Assembly: GCA_000233775.1 (NCBI GenBank)
Contig: CP003096.1
Coordinates: forward strand, 1,142,501 to 1,206,500
Direction: 5' to 3'
DNA length: 64,000 nt
DNA from: Thermovirga lienii DSM 17291
Lineage (GTDB): Bacteria > Synergistota > Synergistia > Synergistales > Thermovirgaceae
The notes beneath the pieces are model-generated. The model was not told the DNA's origin, made no database searches, and saw nothing but the letters and a program-made list of their open reading frames with translations. A program made the position numbers and the translations under genes. Positions within the stretch are counted from its first letter, which is position 1; the number at the start of each line of letters is the position of its first letter. This document shows positions 40,391 to 48,887 of this stretch, piece after piece.

Positions 40391-40594
40391 TTAGTCTCTC
40401 TTTGAGGCAGGAAGGATATAATCTAGCTTACCCTTAACGAACTCATCCAAAGCTGCCAATACGGGGTTGGCCCATCCAGCTTCAAACAACCTGGCTCCCT
40501 TGTCTTCACTTATCTGCCTCGCTCTTTTGGCTACAACCATCGCTGCCAAATATTTGTTCATTTCCTTATTTTCGCTTTCACCTCGAGACATCAT
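40391..40594 (-). CDS. rpoZ: RNA polymerase omega subunit
   Basis: Omega helps assemble RNA polymerase. The 67-residue protein has the omega pattern YLAAMVVAKRARQISE, the piece in the family's conserved helix, and ends LDEFVKGKLDYILP. Gene order gmk-rpoZ-coaBC is shared by many bacteria and supports the call. Two ATGs lie in a row at the start, either of which could be used. Confidence 0.88.
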   Translation of the reverse strand: MMSRGESENKEMNKYLAAMVVAKRARQISEDKGARLFEAGWANPVLAALDEFVKGKLDYILPASKRD

Positions 40595-40619
40595 AGTCTG
40601 ACTTTCCCCCTCTTTATGA

Positions 40620-41201
40620 TTAATTCTTTCGCATTTTATTTTTTACGTTTTCAAATATTTTTTCCAGCTCTTCTACTGCCTTCTTTAGGTCATCATTAAC
40701 GACTATGAAATCGTATTTCTTTGACTCCAGAATCTCTTTTTTTGCATTTTTGATCCTTTCTTCTAACTCTCTGTCATTTTCAGTTCCCCTGCGGTCTAGA
40801 CGTTTAATCAACTCCTCCTCACTTGGAGGCATGATGAAAATGAGAACCGCTTCGGGCATCTTGTTCTTAACTTGAAGGGCCCCTTGAACATCGATTTCCA
40901 GCACTATATCATGCCCTTCATCCAATAGCTTGCGCACATCAGACTCCAAGGTTCCGTAGTAATTACCGTGAACTTTGGCCCACTCCAAAAACTTATTTTC
41001 CTTTACATAGTTCATAAAGGTTTCCATATCTATGAATCTATAATCTACTCCGTCCCGCTCACCTTCTCGAGGTTGTCTTGTAGTACAAGAAACCGAATAT
41101 GTCAATCCCTCCATGCGTTTAAAAAGCTCTTTGCGCAAAGTCCCTTTGCCAACTCCACTGGGACCAGAAATGACGAAAAGGACGCCTCTTTTATTCTCCA
41201 T
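40620..41201 (-). CDS. gmk: Guanylate kinase
   Basis: Gmk phosphorylates GMP to GDP. The 193-residue protein has the P-loop [16 protein letters not shown], the GMP-binding STTR-type pieces [31 protein letters not shown] and VLEIDVQGA. The ATG at 41201 has AGGAGAAGGGAAGGA in front and is inside the end of remA; an in-frame upstream TTG at 41222 is not needed. Confidence 0.97.
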   Translation of the reverse strand: MENKRGVLFVISGPSGVGKGTLRKELFKRMEGLTYSVSCTTRQPREGERDGVDYRFIDMETFMNYVKENKFLEWAKVHGNYYGTLESDVRKLLDEGHDIVLEIDVQGALQVKNKMPEAVLIFIMPPSEEELIKRLDRRGTENDRELEERIKNAKKEILESKKYDFIVVNDDLKKAVEELEKIFENVKNKMRKN

Positions 41202-41451
41202 CTTCCTTCCCTTCTCCTTCAAAGCGCATAGTTATCGTTTCAGGTTGGAGCGCTGACAAAACAACGTGATTGCTGTCGGTTATTATGATCGCTCGCGTTT
41301 TTCTGCCCTCTGTGGCATCTATCAGTCTTCCTTGAGATCTAGCCTCGTCCTTCAATCTTCTTATAGGGGCAGAATTGGGGTGAATTATCGAAACGATCCT
41401 ATCTGCAACTACCATGTTTCCAAAACCTATGTGTAGCAATTTATTCTTCAA
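41191..41451 (-). CDS. remA: DUF370/RemA-family regulatory protein
   Basis: RemA (DUF370) binds DNA and controls biofilm matrix genes in Bacillus subtilis; in most other bacteria its role is not known. The 86-residue protein shows [20 protein letters not shown] and [24 protein letters not shown], both typical. The start is TTG at 41451 with GGAG nine bases upstream. It stands between yicC and gmk, its usual place. Confidence 0.92.
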   Translation of the reverse strand: MKNKLLHIGFGNMVVADRIVSIIHPNSAPIRRLKDEARSQGRLIDATEGRKTRAIIITDSNHVVLSALQPETITMRFEGEGKEDGE

Positions 41452-41457
41452 GGCTCA

Positions 41458-42348
41458 TCACTCCACGTTCTGAATTTGTTCCCGCATACTCTCTATGGAA
41501 GCCTTAGCTTCGACTATTTCCCATCTTATATCCGAGTCACTTGCTTTTGAACCAATGGTATTAATTTCTCTATTGATCTCCTGGAGCAGAAAGTCTATTT
41601 TTTTGCCAGACACAAAGGCCTTTTCATATAAAAGTTCCCTTAATTTCTTCATATGACTATCCAACCGATCCAGCTCCTCAGAGATATCCCACTTGTCACT
41701 CAAGATGACTATCTCCTGGATTATTCTAGATTCGTCCGCCTCCACCCCCTGCTGAGCCAAAATAGTTTCAATCCTTTCTCTGAAGTCAGCAAGAGCTTTC
41801 TCTTTTACAAAATCCCACGTTCTGGCTATATTAACCAGCCTCTTCTCCAACTCTTGCACATATTTCAACACATCCCCTAAAAGATGGGAGCCTTCGACTT
41901 CCCGCATTTCATTCCAATTTACAAGGGCTGATTCGACCTGCCCAGTTAGTGCTTTAGCCACATCCTCAAATATTGTTTCTTTATTCTGTAAAGGGGGTTC
42001 CAAAACCCCAGGAAGCGTCAAAAGATGCTCTAGTCTTATATCACATCCCAAGGAGAACGTTTCGGATATTTCCTCTAGGTCCCTTATGTATCCTTCAAGG
42101 ACATTTTTATTGATGGTTGGAACACTGTACTGTGCAGACCAGCGAACATCTAGTCTAACAGTTATTTTGCCTCTGCTTGAATTGGCTTTCACGATGGAGA
42201 TTATCTGAGGTTCCAACCTCGCCAATTCTTTAGGTAGCCTAACAGATATTTCACTGTATCTATGATTGACACTGGAAACTTCGACTACTACAGTCCCCCA
42301 ATCATAAACCACCTCAGATCTTCCAAAGCCTGTCATGCTGCGAAACAA
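41458..42348 (-). CDS. yicC: YicC/YloC-family endoribonuclease
   Basis: YicC-family proteins are hexameric endoribonucleases. The 296-residue protein has the family opening FRSMTGFGRSEVV, SSVNHRYSEISVRLP, the central EARRIIQE-like piece VEADESRIIQEIVILSDKWDISEEL and the end GKKIDFLLQEINREINTIGSKASD. The start is the TTG at 42348, which has AGGGG nine bases upstream; an upstream TTG at 42378 would add residues with no family match. Confidence 0.92.
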   Translation of the reverse strand: MFRSMTGFGRSEVVYDWGTVVVEVSSVNHRYSEISVRLPKELARLEPQIISIVKANSSRGKITVRLDVRWSAQYSVPTINKNVLEGYIRDLEEISETFSLGCDIRLEHLLTLPGVLEPPLQNKETIFEDVAKALTGQVESALVNWNEMREVEGSHLLGDVLKYVQELEKRLVNIARTWDFVKEKALADFRERIETILAQQGVEADESRIIQEIVILSDKWDISEELDRLDSHMKKLRELLYEKAFVSGKKIDFLLQEINREINTIGSKASDSDIRWEIVEAKASIESMREQIQNVE

Positions 42349-42388
42349 AAAAATCGCCCCTTCCGTAGCCGAATCCAAAAAATAGGAT

Positions 42389-43039
42389 CTAGCAAGTTTC
42401 TATTTCTTCCTTGAGAACTAAAAGCCTCCTAGCAAGCTCTTCGGTGATCATCTTTCTTAGCTCTTTAGCAGAAGCTGTTTTGTCCTTGAAATCCTCAAGA
42501 TGTATGGCTTCTCCAAAATTGACGACTATCTTGCACGGCTTGTACATTTTGGCGTGTTTAGGCAGAGCGTTGAAACTTCCATGAACCCATACTGGGATAA
42601 TAGGGGCATCCGTTTTAATAGACAGCATGGCTACCCCTTCCTCTAAGGGTTGCAGCTTTCCATCCAAAGATCGACTGCCTTCGGGAAAAACTAGCACGTT
42701 CTCTCCAGACTCCAAAAGACCTATCAACTGCTTTAGGGCCGAAGCTGCCCCTTGAGCATCTTCTCTCTTCGCTGGAATCGCACCTAGCCATCTAATCAGG
42801 GTACCAAGAATGGGGACCTTAAATAAGCTAGATTTAGCCAAATAACGCAGCTTCTTGGGGTAAGAACACCCTACGACAACAGGATCCAAGTTGCTGCAAT
42901 GGTTAGCAGCAACGATGACAGGGCCCTCGGTTGCAAGGGCTCGTTTCAAACCTATCACAGTCAACCTGTTATATAAGGAAAGGACACCTCTGCAAAAAAT
43001 CCATGCTGTCCAATACAAAAACTTATCGCCAAAACTCAT
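42389..43039 (-). CDS. plsC: 1-acyl-sn-glycerol-3-phosphate acyltransferase
   Basis: PlsC adds the second acyl chain to lysophosphatidic acid. The 216-residue protein has the catalytic NHCSNLDP (HX4D), the FPEGSRSLDG motif and a start segment with a hydrophobic stretch for membrane contact. ATG at 43039 overlaps the cmk stop (ATGA). It pairs with plsX of the fapR operon in making phosphatidic acid. Confidence 0.92.
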   Translation of the reverse strand: MSFGDKFLYWTAWIFCRGVLSLYNRLTVIGLKRALATEGPVIVAANHCSNLDPVVVGCSYPKKLRYLAKSSLFKVPILGTLIRWLGAIPAKREDAQGAASALKQLIGLLESGENVLVFPEGSRSLDGKLQPLEEGVAMLSIKTDAPIIPVWVHGSFNALPKHAKMYKPCKIVVNFGEAIHLEDFKDKTASAKELRKMITEELARRLLVLKEEIETC

Positions 43040-43731
43040 CTGCAATCTCCTCTGGATTTAATAACATTTTCCGCTAACTCTACAACTCTTTCTGCTATTT
43101 GATCGGCAGTCAGATCCGTGCTATCTATTACAAACGCCCCATCAGGCACACGGAGGGGCGAATGTTTCCTTTTACTGTCCTCCTCATCCCTTTTCTTGAG
43201 CTGGACTTCTACTTCCTCTAAAGATAGGTCTCTCCCACTAGCTTTTATGTCGTTCCAGCGCCTTTTAGCCCTTTCCTTCAACTCCGCATTAAGGTAGATT
43301 TTGAGGATCGCCTCCGGGAAAACAACTGTTCCCATATCTCTGCCATCAGCAACTATGTTGCCTAACGATCCTAGTTTTCTCTGAATTTCCAACAGTTTCT
43401 CCCTCACCATACTCAGTTTTGCATAAGATGAGACTATCGTCTCTATTTCGACTGTCCTTATCTCTGCCGAAACGTCTCGCCCATCCAGGTATATTCTTTC
43501 CTTCTCAAAGTGTATATCCACGTTGGATAAAGCAGTTCTCATCTCGTCTGACTCAACTGGAGGAACTTTCTTGTCCCTAAGATACAAGGCGATAGCACGA
43601 TATAAAGCTCCAGTATCCAAGTACTCATATCCTAAGGTATGAGCCACTTTCTTTGCTACAGTACTCTTTCCCGCTCCAGCTGGCCCGTCAATGGTTATAA
43701 TCACAAATTTCCCCTCTTTTTCATTGCACAT
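43036..43731 (-). CDS. cmk: Cytidylate kinase
   Basis: Cmk phosphorylates CMP and dCMP. The protein shows the P-loop TIDGPAGAGKSTVAKKVA, YLDTGALYRAIA, GRDMGTVVFP and RRWNDIKASGRDLSLEEV. About 231 residues from ATG 43731. An upstream GTG at 43764 within the rluB gene is possible but has a poor ribosome-binding site. cmk is followed by plsC, an order common in Firmicutes and relatives. Confidence 0.95.
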   Translation of the reverse strand: MCNEKEGKFVIITIDGPAGAGKSTVAKKVAHTLGYEYLDTGALYRAIALYLRDKKVPPVESDEMRTALSNVDIHFEKERIYLDGRDVSAEIRTVEIETIVSSYAKLSMVREKLLEIQRKLGSLGNIVADGRDMGTVVFPEAILKIYLNAELKERAKRRWNDIKASGRDLSLEEVEVQLKKRDEEDSKRKHSPLRVPDGAFVIDSTDLTADQIAERVVELAENVIKSRGDCR

Positions 43732-43750
43732 TCTCTCAGACCCTATCCTC

Positions 43751-44488
43751 CTATACAAATCCACCTGATCTTATAAGATACATCAGGTCCTTTAACGTAA
43801 CTTCCTTGTAAGCCCCGGGAGAAAGCTCTTTCAGGATCATTTTACCTATGGCTCTTCTTATAAGCCTAATGACTTTAAGTTTAGCTTCCAAAGCCATGAC
43901 CCTAATTTCTCTTTTTCTGCCCTCTCCCAAACGTATTTTAACCCAACGACCATACGGAGGCCTTTCCAATATGGTCACATCGATTGGAGCTACATGAAGG
44001 CCCTCCACTGTGGCACCTCTTTTCAACCTCATGATATCTGAGTCGCGCAGAGGCCTATCCATCAAAACTTCATATGTTTTGACTATTCTACTACTAGGGT
44101 GTGTTAAATTGAAGGACAATTCCCCATCATTCGTCAAAATTAAAAGTCCCTCTGACATCTTATCCAGCCTTCCCACTGGAAATAGCCCTAAATCATTATA
44201 CTTACCAGGCAAAAGAGAAAAAATAGTTGCATTATGTCTATCCTTAACCGCGCACACATACCCAGGAGGTTTATGGAAGACAAGGTACACAAAGTTTAAA
44301 GGCCTTACTCTATTTCCATCGACTTCAACACAATCATCACTAGCAACCTTTACATGAAACGATTGCGCCAATTTGCCGTTTATCTTTACTCGCCCTGTCC
44401 TTATGAGCTCTTCAACACTTCGCCTTGATCCCAATCCGCAAAGGGCAAGATAACGGTTCAATCGAAGTTTATTGGCTTCCATGTCCAT
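43751..44488 (-). CDS. rluB: Pseudouridine synthase of the RluB/RsuA family
   Basis: Makes pseudouridine in ribosomal RNA; the RluB/RsuA split cannot be made with certainty here, but the scpB-rluB-cmk order favours RluB. The 245-residue protein has an N-terminal S4 domain (LRLNRYLALCGLGSRRSVEELI), the catalytic aspartate motif PVGRLDKMSEGLLILTNDGEL and the RLGEGRKREIRVM segment. The ATG at 44488 is inside the end of scpB. Confidence 0.9.
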   Translation of the reverse strand: MDMEANKLRLNRYLALCGLGSRRSVEELIRTGRVKINGKLAQSFHVKVASDDCVEVDGNRVRPLNFVYLVFHKPPGYVCAVKDRHNATIFSLLPGKYNDLGLFPVGRLDKMSEGLLILTNDGELSFNLTHPSSRIVKTYEVLMDRPLRDSDIMRLKRGATVEGLHVAPIDVTILERPPYGRWVKIRLGEGRKREIRVMALEAKLKVIRLIRRAIGKMILKELSPGAYKEVTLKDLMYLIRSGGFV

Positions 44489-45053
44489 GTTTCTCTGTTC
44501 CCTCATTCTGTCCTTCATTGTCTTCGCTGGAATACATCTCCTGAATCTCATCTAGAGTAGGCAGGTCGCTTATGGCGCTTAAGCCAAATATTTCCAAGAA
44601 CTTGTCAGTTGTTCTATACAAAAGAGGAGTGCCTGTGCCTTTCTTCCTTCCAGCAACCCTTATCAGCCCATTACTGAGTAAGGTTTCCAATACCTTATCA
44701 CATCTTACTCCTCTTATTTCCTCTATTTCTGCCCTTGTGACAGGTTGACTGAAAGCCACTACAGCCAGCGTCTCCATGGCCGCCTTGCTAAGTTTAAGTC
44801 GACTATGAGTCTCCTTGTTGGAAAGGGCCTCTACTACTTCGGATAAATTTGGAGCCGTGAATATCTTCCAACCTCCCGACACTTTGCGAAGCCTCAAGCC
44901 ATGAAACTTTTCATAATGGTCTGCAAGTTCCAAAATAGATTCCTTTATGGACTTTTGAGATACTCCTATAACTTCCGCCAATTTCTCTTCTGACAAGGGC
45001 TCAAAAGACACGAAGAGCAAAACTTCAATCGATTGGGCCACAATAGAAAGCAC
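44469..45053 (-). CDS. scpB: Segregation and condensation protein ScpB
   Basis: ScpB is the winged-helix kleisin partner of the SMC complex that compacts the chromosome. The 194-residue protein shows SIEVLLFVSFEPLSEEKLAEVI and the second winged helix TLAVVAFSQPVTRAEIEEIRGV, followed by DKVLETLLSNGLI and the RTTDKFLEIFGL motif. GTG start at 45053 with GGAGGG six bases upstream; overlaps scpA by 29 bp. Confidence 0.95.
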   Translation of the reverse strand: MLSIVAQSIEVLLFVSFEPLSEEKLAEVIGVSQKSIKESILELADHYEKFHGLRLRKVSGGWKIFTAPNLSEVVEALSNKETHSRLKLSKAAMETLAVVAFSQPVTRAEIEEIRGVRCDKVLETLLSNGLIRVAGRKKGTGTPLLYRTTDKFLEIFGLSAISDLPTLDEIQEMYSSEDNEGQNEGTEKHGHGSQ

Positions 45054-45819
45054 CGGGCTCCCTCCATATTATCAAGGTATCAAAGTGTCGTTCTTGGCTG
45101 ATTTTTATCAACCCTAACCTGCACATCTCTAGTAACGCAAGCAACGTAATTATCACTTCTGCCTTACCTTTAGATTTTTCCACCAGCTCACCAAGTTCGG
45201 TTTTATGCCTCACCTTTAGTATTTCTTTTAACTCCTTGATTTTTCTTTCCACCTGCACCTCTTCTGGTACAGTTTCAAAAACAATAGGAGCGCTCAAGAT
45301 AACGTTCTTATCTTTCTGTCGTTGACGGCTTATTCTATCTCTGTAAAGTCTGAACCACAAAACAGAAAGGGCATAAAGGTCTCCGACCAAGTATATCATC
45401 GGATCGTCGTTCAAGGGCTTGTCAAAAAACGGTCTACCATAGCACCTATCCTCTATCTCCTTTAGCTCCCACAAATATCTAGCAGCCAGTCTGTAAGGCT
45501 TGTACTGCCGCAAAACGTCATCCAGCTCGATGTCTTCTAGCTTTTCCTCTTGTTCTGTTGTCTCTTCTTGGGTTTTCTTATCAGGGAATAAAGCTCTTAT
45601 TTTCATTAAAAGTATTTTGGAAACAAGAATGAAAATCTGCGCCACTTTGCCCAAAGGTACATCCTTAATCTCCACAAGATACCTAGCGTAGATATCGATA
45701 AGATCACTGACTCTAATAGAGGAAGCTTGTATTTGTCTGTTCTCAACCAGGTGACAAAGAAGATCAAGGGGACCTGCAAAGTCCCCTATCTCAACTTGTA
45801 ATATGTCTCTGCTGGACAA
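45025..45819 (-). CDS. scpA: Segregation and condensation protein ScpA
   Basis: ScpA is the kleisin that bridges the SMC heads. The 264-residue protein shows the opening FAGPLDLLCHLVENRQI, ISDLIDIYARYLVEI-like DLIDIYARYL, and the C-terminal winged-helix segment ALLEMCRLGLIKISQERHF. The start is TTG at 45819 with GGAG nine bases upstream. It lies after trpS and overlaps scpB. Confidence 0.95.
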   Translation of the reverse strand: MSSRDILQVEIGDFAGPLDLLCHLVENRQIQASSIRVSDLIDIYARYLVEIKDVPLGKVAQIFILVSKILLMKIRALFPDKKTQEETTEQEEKLEDIELDDVLRQYKPYRLAARYLWELKEIEDRCYGRPFFDKPLNDDPMIYLVGDLYALSVLWFRLYRDRISRQRQKDKNVILSAPIVFETVPEEVQVERKIKELKEILKVRHKTELGELVEKSKGKAEVIITLLALLEMCRLGLIKISQERHFDTLIIWREPGAFYCGPID

Positions 45820-45843
45820 GTTGGCCCACTCCGATGTTTTTTA

Positions 45844-46836
45844 TTATCTTTCCACAAAACCTATCGCTTCTACCACTTCGCTCATAGTCTTGGCCGCCAC
45901 TTCTTTCGCGACCTTGGCACCCTCACGCAAAATATCTGTTACCTCATCGCCATGTGTTTCGTAATAGGCCCTCCTTTGTTGAATTGGCTCGAGCAAAGTC
46001 ATGACATGGCCATAGAGGGACTTTTTGCACTCTACACAGCCTATGCCCGCTGTACGGCAACCTTCCGCGAGGCTTTCTTTTTCCGCAGCATTTTTGTTAA
46101 ATACTTTGTGTAGATCCCAAACCGGGCACTTGGCAGGATCTCCTGGGTCTTTTCTTCTCTCCCTTGCCGGGTCGGTCATCATGGTTCGAAGTTTCTCCCA
46201 TATGACCTCCGGCTCATCAGCTATATCTATGGAATTTCCGTAAGATTTGCTCATTTTTCTCCCATCTGTTCCAGGGACTTTTGGGGTCTCTGTGAACAAA
46301 CCTTCCGGTTCAGGGAAAATATCCCCATAGAAGTTATTGAACCTCCTAGCTATTTCCCTGGTAAGCTCCAAGTGTGCAGTCTGGTCTTCTCCAACCGGAA
46401 CCGCTTCTCCTTTGTACAGCAATATATCAGCTGCCATCAATACAGGGTAGCCCAAAAAGGCATAGGTGCTCAGATCCTTGTTTTGGATGTTCAGTATTTG
46501 ATCTTTATACGTGGGGTTCCTCTCCAACCATCCCAAAGGTGTAACCATGGACAGTGCCAAATGTAACTCCGTATGATATGGCACATGAGATTGAATAAAA
46601 ATTGTAGCCTTTTCGGGATCCAGTCCGGCTGCAAGCCAATCCAGGAAAACCTCTTTGCAATTGGATTTTATTTTTGAACTATCTGCATAATCTGACATCA
46701 AGGCATGCCAGTCCACTATACAGTAAAAACATTCATTATCATCCTGCAACTTGACCCAATTGGTCAATGCTCCAGCCAAATGCCCAAGGTGCAATCTGCC
46801 TGTAGGTCTCATACCGCTGAATATTCTCTTACCCAT
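45844..46836 (-). CDS. trpS: Tryptophanyl-tRNA synthetase
   Basis: Charges tRNA-Trp. The 330-residue class Ic synthetase has the HIGH-type motif RPTGRLHLGHLAGAL near residue 10, the tryptophan-site piece GEDQTAHLELTREIA and the KMSKS motif (GRKMSKSYGNSI near residue 190). ATG at 46836 has AGAGGTG before it; a GTG three codons upstream is less likely. Confidence 0.96.
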   Translation of the reverse strand: MGKRIFSGMRPTGRLHLGHLAGALTNWVKLQDDNECFYCIVDWHALMSDYADSSKIKSNCKEVFLDWLAAGLDPEKATIFIQSHVPYHTELHLALSMVTPLGWLERNPTYKDQILNIQNKDLSTYAFLGYPVLMAADILLYKGEAVPVGEDQTAHLELTREIARRFNNFYGDIFPEPEGLFTETPKVPGTDGRKMSKSYGNSIDIADEPEVIWEKLRTMMTDPARERRKDPGDPAKCPVWDLHKVFNKNAAEKESLAEGCRTAGIGCVECKKSLYGHVMTLLEPIQQRRAYYETHGDEVTDILREGAKVAKEVAAKTMSEVVEAIGFVER

Positions 46837-46889
46837 CTTTTTCACCTCTTAATATTATTGAGCATTATTATGAACGTGTTTACGTGCCT

Positions 46890-47684
46890 TTATATCAGTT
46901 TGCACTCTTCAAAGGAACCTGATATCAATACCACATCTAATCCCATGGTTCCTTTTATTTTTTCCGCAAGAGCCTCCATAGTCAAGTCCTCCATCTGTGC
47001 GTGACTTACCTCTATCAAGGATAAGCCAGCCTCCAGGGCCTCTTGTACTTGATGATGTTTCAGCTCAGCTGTAACAAAAACACAAGCTCCAGCTTTAAGG
47101 GCCTCTTTCCACAAATCTCCGCCAGAACCTTCACATAAAGCCACCGTCGTCACTTTTGATGTACGTCCATAGTACTTGACCCAAGAGAATTTACCCTTTC
47201 TTTTAACATCTTCTGCAAAAGCCTCCAAATCCAAGGGAACTTCCAGTCTACCCAACACACCATCCCAAGATGGAGCTGGCAAGCCATGCCTTGCCAGCGA
47301 GATGGGCTCCACTTTTACAAGTCCTAATTTGGAAGCCAAAAATTTATTTCCACCCTCAGGCGAAACGTCCCAGTTAGTGTGAGCTGCTATCACATTAATG
47401 CCAGTTTTCATAACCTTATCTATGATCTTACCCACATGAGATGAAAGGTCTATTTGCTTGATTGGATTAAATAATAAAGGGTGATGGGTAACTATACAAT
47501 CGCATCTTTTCTCTACCGCTATTTCCAAACTTTTCATGTTAAGGTCCAGAGATACTGCTATTTTTTCAACCTTCTGCTCTGGAGAACCTATTATGAGGCC
47601 ACAGTTGTCCCAATCATAGGCATAAACGAAAGGAGAAAAAGAATCTATGGCTTTCAGTACTTCTCCTATAGTTATGGAACTCAT
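46890..47684 (-). CDS. Nif3-like dinuclear metal-centre protein
   Basis: A 264-residue member of the NIF3/YqfO family of hexameric proteins with a two-metal site; a GTP cyclohydrolase-like or metal-related role has been suggested for relatives, but none is established. Visible: YDWDNCGLIIGSPEQKV, the metal ligands in CDCIVTHHPLLF and HTNWDV, and the C-terminal EVSHAQMEDLTMEALAEK. Start has GAGGAGG upstream. It lies between the tRNA-Met and trpS. Confidence 0.9.
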   Translation of the reverse strand: MSSITIGEVLKAIDSFSPFVYAYDWDNCGLIIGSPEQKVEKIAVSLDLNMKSLEIAVEKRCDCIVTHHPLLFNPIKQIDLSSHVGKIIDKVMKTGINVIAAHTNWDVSPEGGNKFLASKLGLVKVEPISLARHGLPAPSWDGVLGRLEVPLDLEAFAEDVKRKGKFSWVKYYGRTSKVTTVALCEGSGGDLWKEALKAGACVFVTAELKHHQVQEALEAGLSLIEVSHAQMEDLTMEALAEKIKGTMGLDVVLISGSFEECKLI

Positions 47685-47706
47685 ACTCTTACACCTCCTC
47701 TAATAA

Positions 47707-47735
47707 CTGAAGCCACCCTCAGGGGGTGGCTTCAG
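47707..47735 (-). terminator. Hairpin after tRNA-Met
   Basis: A 12-bp stem CTGAAGCCACCC with GGGTGGCTTCAG (47707-47718 and 47724-47735). On the minus strand it is followed by TTATTA, a weak T-tract. It separates the tRNA from the nif3-like gene and could end or process the tRNA transcript. Confidence 0.6.
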
Positions 47736-47748
47736 CAACTCTCTATAG

Positions 47749-47824
47749 TGGTGGGCCCACCTGGACTCGAACCAGGAACCTTCCGGTTATGAGCCGGTGG
47801 CTCTGCCAATTGAGCTATGGGCCC
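47749..47824 (-). tRNA. tRNA with CAU anticodon, probably elongator tRNA-Met
   Basis: Minus strand: acceptor GGGCCCA with TGGGCCC, encoded CCA, D arm GCTCAATTGGCAGAGC, anticodon loop CTCATAA (anticodon CAU), T arm CCTGG-TTCGAGT-CCAGG. A fully paired first base pair (G1-C72) rules out the initiator type. The other CAU tRNA, tRNA-Ile2 (lysidine), cannot be excluded by eye. TmcAL in this window would modify C34 of the elongator. It starts 10 bases after the ferredoxin stop. Confidence 0.88.
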
Positions 47825-47834
47825 TCCTTAGCTA

Positions 47835-48017
47835 TTATTCGCTAACCTCAATGCAGCTGACCGGACAACTATCTGCAGCCTCTTGCGCACATTCCGCTCC
47901 TTCTGGTCGTATAACTTTTGCCTTACCAGCATCTTCGTTCAGCTCGAAGACCTCAGGGCATATCTGAGCGCAAACTCCGCATCCAATACACTCTTCCTCG
48001 TTTAGGTGAACTTTCAC
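47835..48017 (-). CDS. Small 4Fe-4S ferredoxin
   Basis: A 60-residue ferredoxin, MKVHLNEEECIGCGVC at the start, with the CxxCxxC of IGCGVCAQIC and the distant cysteine in SCPVSCIEV, which gives one 4Fe-4S cluster and an additional Cys pair that could form a disulfide. It is a candidate electron acceptor for PorCDAB. The start is GTG at 48017 with GGAGGAGG upstream; a longer frame from 48074 begins on the -35 box of the promoter and cannot be right. Confidence 0.93.
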   Translation of the reverse strand: MKVHLNEEECIGCGVCAQICPEVFELNEDAGKAKVIRPEGAECAQEAADSCPVSCIEVSE

Positions 48018-48045
48018 GGAGTCGGTCACCTCCTCCCGAGGGGCA

Positions 48046-48074
48046 ATTCTAGCGCACGTTAGGCTTTTAGTCAA
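48046..48074 (-). promoter_or_regulatory. Promoter of the ferredoxin-tRNA unit
   Basis: Minus strand: TTGACT (48074-48069), 17-base spacer, TAGAAT (48051-48046). It lies right after the purR stop and about 22 bases before the GTG start. It would give a messenger with the ferredoxin, the tRNA and possibly more. Confidence 0.8.
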
Positions 48075-48078
48075 ACCC

Positions 48079-48882
48079 CTATATTGATTTTTCTACAGAA
48101 ATTTTTACGGCTCCGTCGCTTTCTTTTTCCATTCGCAGCAGAGCTTTGTAATTATCGACCGCTTTCTCTGCTGGTTCGGAAGAAACCATAAACACTCCAA
48201 CGCCCACAGGAGTGGCTCCAAACTCCTTCGCTACAGCCATCATACCTGAGACGGTGCTTCCACCTCGCATGAAATCATCTATTATCAATACTCGACTTCC
48301 CCTAGGCAGGTTTCGAGTTCCCATGAACATAGTTCTTATCTCTCCTCTTGCAGCTTGATAGTGTACGGAAACTGCAGGACCATCACTTGCTCTGTTCCTA
48401 AATCTACACACAGCCAGTGGAAGACCCAAATGGAAGGCTGTAAAAATAGCAAGAGGTATCCCTTTAACCTCGGAAGTCATCACTATATCAGCCTCAGACT
48501 CAGAGAAATCAGAGGCAAGTATATGTCCCAATCTGGAAGCATATTTGGGGTTAAAAAGAACATCGCTATAGTAAACCAAGGATCCAGGAAGAAGTCTCCC
48601 CTGATCTTCCAACAAATTAGCTATTTCTTCCAACCATTCGTATCTTATATCTTGACGCAAGGAAGGCTTAAGAAAGGCTCCTCCGCCTCTTCCCTTGCTC
48701 ACATTCACCCTGCCTATGCCTTCTTTTTCCAGAGAGGCATCTATCATGGAAATATCGTCGCTTATCACTGTCTTAGATACACCAAATTGTCTTGCCATGT
48801 TCGTCAACGAAACAGAATCGCTTGGGTTCAACAGAAATCCTGTTACGATTCTTATCAATCGCTCTATTCTCTCCGCTTTCAT
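48079..48882 (-). CDS. purR: Purine operon repressor PurR (PRTase-type)
   Basis: Gram-positive-type PurR: an N-terminal winged-helix domain joined to a type I PRTase fold; it represses purine genes and is released by PRPP. The 267-residue protein shows MARQFGVSKTVISDDISMID (DNA-binding part) and the PRPP loop VLIIDDFMRGGSTVSGMM near residue 195. ATG at 48882 has GGAG upstream, overlapping ispE. I see no PurBox ahead of purC in this window, so its targets here are unclear. Confidence 0.93.
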   Translation of the reverse strand: MKAERIERLIRIVTGFLLNPSDSVSLTNMARQFGVSKTVISDDISMIDASLEKEGIGRVNVSKGRGGGAFLKPSLRQDIRYEWLEEIANLLEDQGRLLPGSLVYYSDVLFNPKYASRLGHILASDFSESEADIVMTSEVKGIPLAIFTAFHLGLPLAVCRFRNRASDGPAVSVHYQAARGEIRTMFMGTRNLPRGSRVLIIDDFMRGGSTVSGMMAVAKEFGATPVGVGVFMVSSEPAEKAVDNYKALLRMEKESDGAVKISVEKSI

Positions 48883-48887
48883 CCGCC

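Noticed and set aside
47481-47792. Plus-strand frame of 103 codons ending GPPGLEPGTFRL
   Set aside because: It is the antisense of the nif3-like gene and of the tRNA-Met, another well-known false gene.
48017-48074. Longer ferredoxin start at 48074
   Set aside because: The TTG there is the -35 box of the promoter; the GTG at 48017 has a good SD.
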